Positions 1 through 6,569 of a DNA stretch of 9,537 nt are shown here, piece after piece. The DNA comes from Candidatus Sumerlaeota bacterium (GTDB taxonomy: Bacteria > UBP6 > UBA1177): NCBI GenBank assembly GCA_007136595.1, contig SLGQ01000146.1, forward strand, positions 1-9,537, given 5' to 3'. Below the pieces are notes generated by a model that worked only from the letters and a program-made list of their open reading frames with translations, searched no databases and had not been told where the DNA came from. Both the position numbers and the translations under genes were made by a program. How positions within the stretch are numbered: the first letter of the stretch is position 1; each line of letters begins with the position of its first letter.

Positions 1-2
1 CA

Positions 3-1385
3 AAAGCAAAAACGGTTTTTATCGGACTTGGGATCGGGGCTTTATACAAATTCATTGCTGACGGAATAAAACTTTTCCCAAGTTCAATTGAATGGGAAAT
101 TCCCAAATATAAAAACGGAGCAGTTGGAGGCGATATACTTCCGGCACTTCTCGGAGTCGGGTTTATAATCGGTCCTTATATTTCGGCTGTAATGCTTGCA
201 GGGGCAGTGCTTGGCTGGATCGCTTTCATTCCGCTGATCTCTATAATGGGTGATTCGGCATCTTCTGTCATTCCTCCTGCTTCTGAACTTATTTCAAAAA
301 TGGATTACTGGGCTATCTGGGATATCTATGTAAGATATATCGGGGCAGGTGCTGTTGCTTTTGCAGGCATTATTTCTCTTGTTAAATCGATACCTATCAT
401 TTTCAGCTCTTTTTTGTCGGCTGTCAAAGGTCTTAAATCGGGAGATAAAGGGACACTGAGAACAGAAAAAGATATGCCGATGAACATAGTACTGGTTCTG
501 ATCGCCGTAATAATTGTGATGATAGCATTTCTTCCCTGGATACCGACAGGAATAGTCGGAGCTGTTATGATAACCATTTTCTCTTTCTTTTTTGTTACAG
601 TTTCTTCAAGACTTGTCGGAGTTGTAGGTTCATCTTCAAATCCGATCTCAGGGATGACAATCGCAACACTTCTTTTCACAACAATGGTTCTTAAAGCAAC
701 CGGTCACACAGGACTTCCGGGGATGATCGCCGCAATTACAGTGGGAGGTATAGTTTGCATCGCTTCTGCTATTGCAGGGGACACTTCCCAGGATCTTAAA
801 ACAGGCTACATCCTTGGAGCTACACCTTGGAAACAGCAGACCGGGGAACTTCTTGGAGTTTTTGCTTCCGCTTTGACGATCGGCTTTGTCCTTGTTTTAC
901 TCAATGATGCTTACGGATTCGGGTCAAAAGAACTGGCGGCTCCACAGGCAACTTTAATGAAACTTGTCATTGAAGGGGTTATGGAATCAAATCTTCCGTG
1001 GGGACTTGTTTTTGTCGGTGCGGCAAGTTCTCTTGTCATTGAACTTATGGGGATACCTTCTTTACCTTTTGCTGTCGGACTTTATCTTCCGATACACCTT
1101 TCAACCCCCATAATGGTAGGCGGAGCAATAAGGGGAATACTTGAGAAAAAAGAGAAAAACAAAGAGGAACTTGATAAGAAAACCGAATCAGGAGTGCTTT
1201 ATGCATCAGGTCTCATTGCAGGAGAAGGTCTTACCGGGATCATAATTGCCATCTTTGTTACAGGGGGGATAACTTTCTCACTTAAACAATATTTGTTCGG
1301 GCAATTTGGAGGACTTATATTTTTTATGGTTTTAACAGCTACAATGGTTTATTTTACATTTTACAGAACAGGTAAAAAGATATGA
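3..1385 (+). CDS. OPT-family oligopeptide transporter, 3' part
   Basis: Inner-membrane peptide transporter of the OPT/YSL superfamily (bacterial oligopeptide branch), which imports short peptides or metal-peptide complexes using the proton gradient. The frame is open to the left edge, so the N-terminus is missing; 460 residues are visible, against a usual family length of about 600-680. The visible part is dominated by hydrophobic helices. It contains family-typical stretches: SSSNPISGMTIATLL near 632-676, GDTSQDLKTGYILGATP near 777-827, and YASGLIAGEGLTGI near 1200-1241. A strongly charged Lys/Glu loop (about 1140-1190) precedes the last helices. The internal ATG at 192 is not the start, because coding continues upstream with the same character. 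The stop codon overlaps the start of the PqqD-like gene (ATGA), implying translational coupling. The family call is secure; the substrate cannot be told from sequence. Confidence 0.93.
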   Translation, partial: KAKTVFIGLGIGALYKFIADGIKLFPSSIEWEIPKYKNGAVGGDILPALLGVGFIIGPYISAVMLAGAVLGWIAFIPLISIMGDSASSVIPPASELISKMDYWAIWDIYVRYIGAGAVAFAGIISLVKSIPIIFSSFLSAVKGLKSGDKGTLRTEKDMPMNIVLVLIAVIIVMIAFLPWIPTGIVGAVMITIFSFFFVTVSSRLVGVVGSSSNPISGMTIATLLFTTMVLKATGHTGLPGMIAAITVGGIVCIASAIAGDTSQDLKTGYILGATPWKQQTGELLGVFASALTIGFVLVLLNDAYGFGSKELAAPQATLMKLVIEGVMESNLPWGLVFVGAASSLVIELMGIPSLPFAVGLYLPIHLSTPIMVGGAIRGILEKKEKNKEELDKKTESGVLYASGLIAGEGLTGIIIAIFVTGGITFSLKQYLFGQFGGLIFFMVLTATMVYFTFYRTGKKI

Positions 1386-1711
1386 AAAAAGATCAGAATT
1401 TTCTGGAAATGGTCCCGAAAATAAGTGAAAAGTTAACTCTCAATAAAAAAGACGGGGTGACAACTGTAACTTTTGAAAGAAATGCTTTCATTGATAAATT
1501 TTTTAATTTTATTTTCAGAAAATCTGCACAGATACATGTGGAACTGGATGAAATAGGAACAAAAGTTTTTGATTTAATTGACGGAAAAAGAAATATCGGT
1601 GAAATTTGCAGTTTGCTTGAACAGGATCTGGGAGAAAAGGTACACCCGGTGTTACAGAGAACAACTCAATTCATTGCTTCACTGAAACGGAACGGGTTCA
1701 TTGAATTTTAG
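1382..1711 (+). CDS. PqqD-family small protein coupled to the OPT transporter
   Basis: 109-residue cytoplasmic protein with a PqqD-type winged-helix fold in its C-terminal two thirds. The pattern LDEIGTKVFDLIDGKRNIGEI (about residues 55-75) followed by a Leu-rich helix and the ending FIASLKRNGFIEF matches the PqqD family, whose characterised members bind leader peptides and present them to radical-SAM enzymes. The first ~45 residues are a basic, less conserved lead-in. Its ATG overlaps the transporter's TGA, and only a weak AGG (1370-1372) precedes it, so translation probably depends on ribosomes finishing the transporter gene. uvrB follows after 13 bases. No radical-SAM enzyme or obvious precursor peptide is visible. 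Function here is unknown; it may recognise a peptide linked to the transporter, which is inference from position only. Confidence 0.82.
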   Translation: MKKDQNFLEMVPKISEKLTLNKKDGVTTVTFERNAFIDKFFNFIFRKSAQIHVELDEIGTKVFDLIDGKRNIGEICSLLEQDLGEKVHPVLQRTTQFIASLKRNGFIEF

Positions 1712-1713
1712 CC

Positions 1714-1718
1714 GGAGG
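1714..1718 (+). promoter_or_regulatory. Ribosome binding site fixing the TTG start of uvrB
   Basis: A perfect GGAGG lies six bases before TTG at 1725. The following residues (FNLTSSFNPAGDQPQAV) are exactly the conserved UvrB N-terminus, so the TTG is the start; no in-frame ATG sits near enough to compete. Confidence 0.85.
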
Positions 1719-1724
1719 TAAAAA

Positions 1725-3686
1725 TTGTTTAATCTGACAAGCAGTTTCAATCCCGCCGGAGACCAACCTCAGGCTGTCAAAAAACTTATAGAAAGATTTC
1801 ACAATAATTCAAAGAATGAAATGCTTCTGGGAGCTACCGGTACCGGAAAAACATTTGTGATGGCAAAACTTATCGAATCTCTCAACTGCCCCACTCTTGT
1901 AATTGCCCACAACAAAACTCTTGCAGGGCAGCTTTACGGTGAATTCAAGAACTTTTTCCCAAAGAACAGTGTCGGATATTTCATCTCTTTTTACGATTAC
2001 TATCAACCTGAAGCATATATTCCCACAACAGATACATATATTGAAAAAGATGCTTCAAGGAACGATGACATTGACAGAATGCGTCATTTTGCTACATCAA
2101 GGCTTCTTGAAGATAAACACAGCATTATCGTTGCTTCGGTGAGCTCAATTTACGGCATCGGTTCTCCGGAAGCCTATAAAGGTCTCACAATGAAACTTTT
2201 TAAAGGGAATGTTTTTCCGGTAAAAGATCTTGCATTGAGTCTCATTGAAATTCAGTATGAAAGGTCAAATTTTGATCTGGCAAGAGGGAAATTCCGGGTT
2301 AAAGGGGATATTGTTGAAATATTTCCACCTTATGAAAATGAAATTGCCATAAGGATAGGTTATTTCGGTGATGAAATTGAAGAAATATCGCTCATAAAAC
2401 CTTTTGACGGCAAAAAGATCAAAAATCTCGACAGTGTAAGGATATATCCTTCCAGCCATTATGTTGCAGAAAAAGAGACACTGAAAAGAACCGTTGCACA
2501 AATAAAAGAGGAGTTGGAGCAGAGGCTTGAACACTTTAAAAAGAACAATAAATTGATAGAGGCACAGCGACTTTCAGAAAGGATCGAGCAGGACATTGCA
2601 ATGCTTGAAACAGCCGGATACTGCTCAGGAATTGAAAATTATTCAAGATATTTAACAAACAGATCTGCCGGCGATCCTCCTCCCACCCTTCTTGATTATT
2701 TTGGGGATGATTTTCTTGTCATCATTGATGAAAGTCATGTCACCATCCCTCAGATAAAAGGGATGTACCGGGGTGACAGATCAAGAAAAGAAGTGCTTGT
2801 CAACTATGGATTCAGACTTCCAAGTGCTCTTGACAACAGACCTCTCAATTTTGAGGAATTTGAGCAGAAACTCAATAAAGTTCTCTATGTTTCAGCAACT
2901 CCGAAAGAATATGAAATAGAACGCGTAACAGATGTCATAGAACTTATCAACAGACCGACAGGTCTTCTTGACCCGATGCCTTCCGTTCTTCCGGCTGAAA
3001 ACGAAATTGAGCTTCTTTACGATGAAATAATTAAGGAAACTGACAATGGTGGAAAAGTTCTTGTAACATCTCTCACTAAAAAAATGGCTGAAGATCTGAC
3101 AGAGTTTCTCAAAGAAAAAGGGATAAGGGCAAAATATCTTCACAGCGACATTGACAGCATTGAAAGACTCAAGATCGTGATGGAACTGAGAAAAAATATA
3201 TTTGATGTGCTTGTCGGGGTTAATTTGTTAAGGGAAGGGCTTGATATTCCTGAAGTGACTCTTGTTGCAATACTTGATGCCGATAAAGAAGGTTTTTTAA
3301 GAAGCGAATCTGCTTTGATCCAAACGATCGGAAGAGCTGCCAGAAACGAAAAAGGGAGAGCAATACTATTTGCAGATAAAGTTACTCAGGCTATGAAAAA
3401 CGCTATATCCGAAACTTTGAGAAGAAGAAGAATACAACAGGATTTCAATGAAAAACAGGGGATTACTCCGGTATCGATCAAAAACAAGGCTATCCTTGAC
3501 ATTGAACTTCATATTCCCGGAAAAAATCTTAAAGCTGTAAGCAAGGCTCAGAAAAAAGATATATACAGAAAAATCAGTGAACTTGAGTCTGAAATGAATA
3601 AAGCCGCCTCAGAATGGAACTTTGAATATGCAGCAATAATCAGAGACAAAATATTTGAGTACAAAGCTGGACTTGAGAAAAAATAA
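1725..3686 (+). CDS. uvrB: UvrB, excinuclease ABC subunit B
   Basis: Damage-verifying helicase-like subunit of the UvrABC nucleotide excision repair complex. It is loaded by UvrA, opens DNA with its beta-hairpin, and recruits UvrC for incision. At 653 residues it is full length for the family. Visible in order: N-terminal FNP.GDQPQA; Walker A GATGTGKT (36-43); the Tyr-rich beta-hairpin region YDYYQPEAYIP (about 91-101); the GYC.GIENYSR motif (about 299-309); helicase motif II DESH (335-338); the PSALDNRPL stretch; the second RecA-like domain with LLREGLDIPEV and QTIGRAARN (motif VI); and a C-terminal UVR motif (about 617-653) that contacts UvrC. No frameshift or lost catalytic residue was seen. 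It starts at TTG. It lies 13 bases after the PqqD-like gene, so it is probably read from an upstream promoter, though no functional link with peptide transport is implied. Confidence 0.98.
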   Translation: MFNLTSSFNPAGDQPQAVKKLIERFHNNSKNEMLLGATGTGKTFVMAKLIESLNCPTLVIAHNKTLAGQLYGEFKNFFPKNSVGYFISFYDYYQPEAYIPTTDTYIEKDASRNDDIDRMRHFATSRLLEDKHSIIVASVSSIYGIGSPEAYKGLTMKLFKGNVFPVKDLALSLIEIQYERSNFDLARGKFRVKGDIVEIFPPYENEIAIRIGYFGDEIEEISLIKPFDGKKIKNLDSVRIYPSSHYVAEKETLKRTVAQIKEELEQRLEHFKKNNKLIEAQRLSERIEQDIAMLETAGYCSGIENYSRYLTNRSAGDPPPTLLDYFGDDFLVIIDESHVTIPQIKGMYRGDRSRKEVLVNYGFRLPSALDNRPLNFEEFEQKLNKVLYVSATPKEYEIERVTDVIELINRPTGLLDPMPSVLPAENEIELLYDEIIKETDNGGKVLVTSLTKKMAEDLTEFLKEKGIRAKYLHSDIDSIERLKIVMELRKNIFDVLVGVNLLREGLDIPEVTLVAILDADKEGFLRSESALIQTIGRAARNEKGRAILFADKVTQAMKNAISETLRRRRIQQDFNEKQGITPVSIKNKAILDIELHIPGKNLKAVSKAQKKDIYRKISELESEMNKAASEWNFEYAAIIRDKIFEYKAGLEKK

Positions 3687-3695
3687 TTATTATTT
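3681..3695. repeat. A/T inverted repeat spanning two convergent stop codons
   Basis: AAATAAT, one base, then ATTATTT form a perfect 7-base inverted repeat. It contains the uvrB TAA (3684-3686) and the opposite-strand TAA of the ATPase gene (3690-3692). On the minus strand the transcript would read GGG before it and a run of six Us at its end, so a weak stem with G-U pairs is possible. It lacks the G+C-rich stem of a classical terminator, so a role in stopping transcription is only a suggestion. Confidence 0.4.
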
Positions 3696-4424
3696 CCCGT
3701 ATTTATCTACATTGAAGAATCTTTTCACTTTATAAATATCACTCTGCATTGCCTCTTCAAATGTTCCGAAAAAAAGAACTTTTTTATCAGCAAGCATAAG
3801 AACTTTCTGGGCACTTCTTTTTATAGATAGAAGTTCGTGAGTAACTATAAAGTAAGTTGTTTTAAGCTGCTCATTAAGCTTTATGAAAAGCATATCAAGA
3901 TCTCTTGCTGTAACAGGATCAAGCCCTGCCTGCGGTTCATCAAAGAAAATTATGTCGGGATCCATCACAAGAGCCCGTGCCAATGCACCTCTTTTTTTCA
4001 TTCCCCCTGAAAGTTCCTGCGGATATTTATCACGATGCTGATAAAGATTGACCATTGCAAGTTTTTCGCATGCTATATCTTTCGCATTTTTTAAAGGGAA
4101 ATCAGGGTAGTGCATATTTATCGGAAGCATTACATTTTCTTCGAGAGTAAGAGAAGTCATTAAAGCTGAACTTTGATAAAGGATCCCTATCTCTTTATAA
4201 AAAGTGGTGTTTTCCGGAAGAGGATGGATAATTTCATTATCTTTGAAAAAAACATTTCCACTTATAGGAGGATTAAGCCCCACTATCGCTTTCATTAAAG
4301 TTGATTTTCCGCAACCCGATTCCCCCAGAACTACAAATCTTTCACCATTTTCAATTGAAAAAGAAATATCTTCAAGAATTATATTGTTCCCGTACCCGGC
4401 TGTAAGGTTTTCAACTTTTAGCAT
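3690..4424 (-). CDS. MlaF-type ABC transporter ATPase (lipid transport)
   Basis: ATP-binding subunit of an MCE/Mla-type ABC transporter, which powers phospholipid movement between inner and outer membranes together with an MlaE-type permease. 244 residues, normal length. Visible: Walker A GESGCGKST (34-42); Q-loop Gln84 within LYQSSALMTSLTLEENVMLP, a pattern typical of MlaF; signature LSGGMKKR (138-145), where Met after SGG is again typical of this subfamily; Walker B DIIFFDEP (157-164) with Glu163; D-loop AGLDP; and switch His196. The start is ATG with AGAGG (4431-4435) six bases upstream. The matching permease gene lies upstream on the same strand but is separated by a nuclease gene. The last gene of its block, it ends three bases from uvrB. 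Assignment to the Mla group is strong; the exact lipid is unknown. Confidence 0.92.
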   Translation of the reverse strand: MLKVENLTAGYGNNIILEDISFSIENGERFVVLGESGCGKSTLMKAIVGLNPPISGNVFFKDNEIIHPLPENTTFYKEIGILYQSSALMTSLTLEENVMLPINMHYPDFPLKNAKDIACEKLAMVNLYQHRDKYPQELSGGMKKRGALARALVMDPDIIFFDEPQAGLDPVTARDLDMLFIKLNEQLKTTYFIVTHELLSIKRSAQKVLMLADKKVLFFGTFEEAMQSDIYKVKRFFNVDKYGK

Positions 4425-4438
4425 TTATAGCCTCTAAA

Positions 4439-5500
4439 TCAATCCTGTTCAAGTAGTCTTATAAAATCCTGTTTGTCAGGCAAAACTGTTTTGTATCTGC
4501 TTGCAAATATTGTGTTGTTGTCTTCAGGTAGTGTTATTTCAACCAATGTTTCACTTTTGTCTTTGCAGAGCACTATGCCGATAGTTTTGTTTTCATCCGG
4601 CAACCTGACAAAACGGTCATAATAATTCACATACATCTGAATTTGTCCAAGATCCTGATGTGTAAGCTCTCCGATTTTTAAATCTATAACAACAAATGAG
4701 CGGAGAATTCTGTTGAAAAAGACAAGATCAACTTTGAAATGTTTTTCATCAAAGGTAAATCGCACCTGTCTGCCGACAAATGTGAATCCTTTGCCGAGTT
4801 CAAGCAAGAAATTCTCAAGTTTATCAATGATCTCTTTTTCCAGTTCACTTTCTGAATATTGATGGTGCTCCGGCAAGTTCAAAAACTCAAGAATATATGG
4901 ATCTTTAAGAATATCAACCGGCTTTTCTATTATTTGTCCTTTTTCTGACAGCTGCTTTACGCCTTCTTTGTCTCGGCTTAAAACCAGCCGTTCATAAAGT
5001 GCACTATCAAACTGTCTCTTAAGTTCTCTAACACTCCAATTATTGTTTAATGCTTCTATCTCATAAAAGTTCCTTTCTTCGTTATTTTCAATGCGAATAA
5101 GTACCAAGTAATGTGTCCAGCTCAGTGCAGAAGCTGAGTTCTCAGAAATCCTAATCGGTGATTGTGATTTTTCTGAAATCCTGATAGCTGATCGTGAATC
5201 CTCATCCGAAATAGTGCCTACAGAATAGATCAAATAAAACTTCCTCATATTTTCCAGGTTCTGAACCGAAAATCCTTTCCCGAACTCTTTTGAAAGCTTC
5301 GCTGAAAGCTCTTTTAAAACCTGTTTGCCATATTCAGCCCGCTCTTTTCCGTGCTGCTCATCTTCAACGATCATGCGACCTATTTCAAAGTAAGTATAAA
5401 CCATTGTCTTATTAACTGCTCTTACAACATTATGTCTCGCAGCATTAAGAAGTTCAGCTATTTTTGTGTAGAGTCCAGAACTTTGAATTTCCTTACTCAT
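4439..5500 (-). CDS. YhcG/DUF1016-type PDDEXK nuclease
   Basis: 353-residue soluble protein with the two-part layout of the YhcG/DUF1016 family. An N-terminal helical domain (about 10-135, with YFEIGRMIVEDEQ, LSAKLSKEFGKGFSVQNL and LSWTHY) is joined to a C-terminal PDDEXK nuclease domain. The likely catalytic residues are Asp258 in KVDLVFFNR and Asp273-x-Lys275 in VVIDLKIGELTHQDLGQIQMYVNYYDR. Family members occur as scattered accessory genes, sometimes beside restriction-modification loci; their cellular role is poorly known. Here it stands alone between mlaE-like and mlaF-like genes of one transporter, with 22 and 14 bases either side. The ATG is the only near start (an in-frame TAA lies two codons upstream), yet AAAGG abuts it with no spacer; a GAG eight bases away may serve instead. 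A tandem repeat sits at residues 102-121. Probably horizontally acquired (inference). Confidence 0.93.
   Translation of the reverse strand: MSKEIQSSGLYTKIAELLNAARHNVVRAVNKTMVYTYFEIGRMIVEDEQHGKERAEYGKQVLKELSAKLSKEFGKGFSVQNLENMRKFYLIYSVGTISDEDSRSAIRISEKSQSPIRISENSASALSWTHYLVLIRIENNEERNFYEIEALNNNWSVRELKRQFDSALYERLVLSRDKEGVKQLSEKGQIIEKPVDILKDPYILEFLNLPEHHQYSESELEKEIIDKLENFLLELGKGFTFVGRQVRFTFDEKHFKVDLVFFNRILRSFVVIDLKIGELTHQDLGQIQMYVNYYDRFVRLPDENKTIGIVLCKDKSETLVEITLPEDNNTIFASRYKTVLPDKQDFIRLLEQD
5138..5197 (-). repeat. Two 30-base tandem repeat units inside the nuclease gene
   Basis: Adjacent 30-base units at 5168-5197 and 5138-5167 match at 23 of 30 bases. They encode SRSAIRISEK then SQSPIRISEN, followed by a degenerate SASALS leading into the conserved LSWTHY motif. 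The unit is a multiple of three, so copy number can change without breaking the frame. It lies in the linker between the start of the N-terminal domain and its LSWTHY helix. Confidence 0.8.
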
Positions 5501-5522
5501 CCTTTAATCTCAATATCGTTTG

Positions 5523-6569
5523 CTAAGTATAAAGTATTATCGAAAACAGTGCGTCAATTGCAACAACCATGAAGATCGAAACAACGACCGATTCAGTGGT
5601 TGCTCTTCCAACTGCATCGGCTCCACCCCGCACATTCAAACCTTTGAAACATCCAACTGCAAGTATCACCCATGCAAAAGAAATACTTTTCACTGTTCCC
5701 CAGAAAATATCTTTCATCAAAAGAGCTTCAAGCATCTGACTGATGAATGCCCCGAAAGGAATATTGTAGATCGTTGAAACTATGAGTCCTCCGGTTATCC
5801 CGGCAATATTGGCAATAGTGGTAAGTATCGGCATAACAAGAGTAACTGCCCAGAATTTCGGAACAAGGAGGAATTTAAAAGGTTTTATTCCCATTGTTTT
5901 AAGTGCGTCAACTTCTTCCATTACAACCATCGTTCCTATCTCGGCAGCTATCGAACTTCCTGTTCGTCCGGCAATTATTATTGCCGTTATCAAAGGTCCG
6001 AGTTCTTTGGTCATTATCATTGTACTCATTGTAGCAATGTATGTCTGACCCCCGAATTGAGCAAGCTGGATGGCAGCCTGCAAAGCTATGGTAAACCCGA
6101 TCAGAAAAGCAAGGAGGAAAACAATGGGTATCGCCTTGTACCCGATCTGGTATGCATTTCTTGTAGTATCATGTTTCAGTACAAATTTTCTGTTGAATAA
6201 AAACTCAACCGAATAAAACACCATATCAACTATTATGACAAAAAAGAAAAGTATTTTACCGTATAAAGCATATATCCGGCTTCCCAGAGATTCAATGAAA
6301 GGCTCCGGATCAACAGGCTCTTTTTCATCAAATCTGCTATCATCATCATGAGCATAAAAAACTTCTTTTTTCAACTCTTCATCAATACATATCTTATTGG
6401 GATGCTCCACACATATTTTTCTTATAAGAGCCTTGGTTATGGAGTTTAAAACAACCCCCTCCATATCAAAACCTATTTCTTCATTTTCAGATATCTGTGA
6501 TGATATGTCAGAATAGACACTCATCGCATTTTCAAAATTAATGTCTGAAGGAATTTTAATTGTTATCAT
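5523..6569 (-). CDS. MlaE-type lipid ABC permease with N-terminal STAS-like extension
   Basis: Membrane permease of an MCE/Mla-type phospholipid transporter. 348 residues, about 90 more than a minimal MlaE. Residues ~95-348 are the permease domain, with hydrophobic segments near 104-124, 146-166, 190-206, 240-262, 283-305 and 326-347. They include the hallmark KELGPLITAIIIAGRTGSS then AAEIGTMVVMEEVDALKTMGI (188-228), and GGADAVGRATTESVV near the end. Residues 1-70 resemble a shortened, degenerate STAS domain (the MlaB role), with FDMEGVVLNSITKALI where STAS proteins have a D-S/T site; here it is Asn42-Ser43. The start overlaps the end of aspS by 14 bases and has no clear Shine-Dalgarno, so coupled translation is likely. 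The partner ATPase is two genes downstream. No MCE (MlaD) gene is in view. Confidence 0.93.
   Translation of the reverse strand: MITIKIPSDINFENAMSVYSDISSQISENEEIGFDMEGVVLNSITKALIRKICVEHPNKICIDEELKKEVFYAHDDDSRFDEKEPVDPEPFIESLGSRIYALYGKILFFFVIIVDMVFYSVEFLFNRKFVLKHDTTRNAYQIGYKAIPIVFLLAFLIGFTIALQAAIQLAQFGGQTYIATMSTMIMTKELGPLITAIIIAGRTGSSIAAEIGTMVVMEEVDALKTMGIKPFKFLLVPKFWAVTLVMPILTTIANIAGITGGLIVSTIYNIPFGAFISQMLEALLMKDIFWGTVKSISFAWVILAVGCFKGLNVRGGADAVGRATTESVVVSIFMVVAIDALFSIILYT

Noticed and set aside
4439..5500. Nuclease as part of a restriction-modification locus
   Set aside because: No methyltransferase, specificity or helicase subunit gene is present on either side within the window.
4425..5522. 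Mobile element carrying the nuclease
   Set aside because: No transposase, terminal inverted repeat, integrase or tRNA lies at its borders.
5782..6048. Open frame opposite the permease gene, 88 residues
   Set aside because: It is antisense to the conserved MlaE core, has no ribosome binding site of note, and its hydrophobic content mirrors the membrane gene on the other strand.
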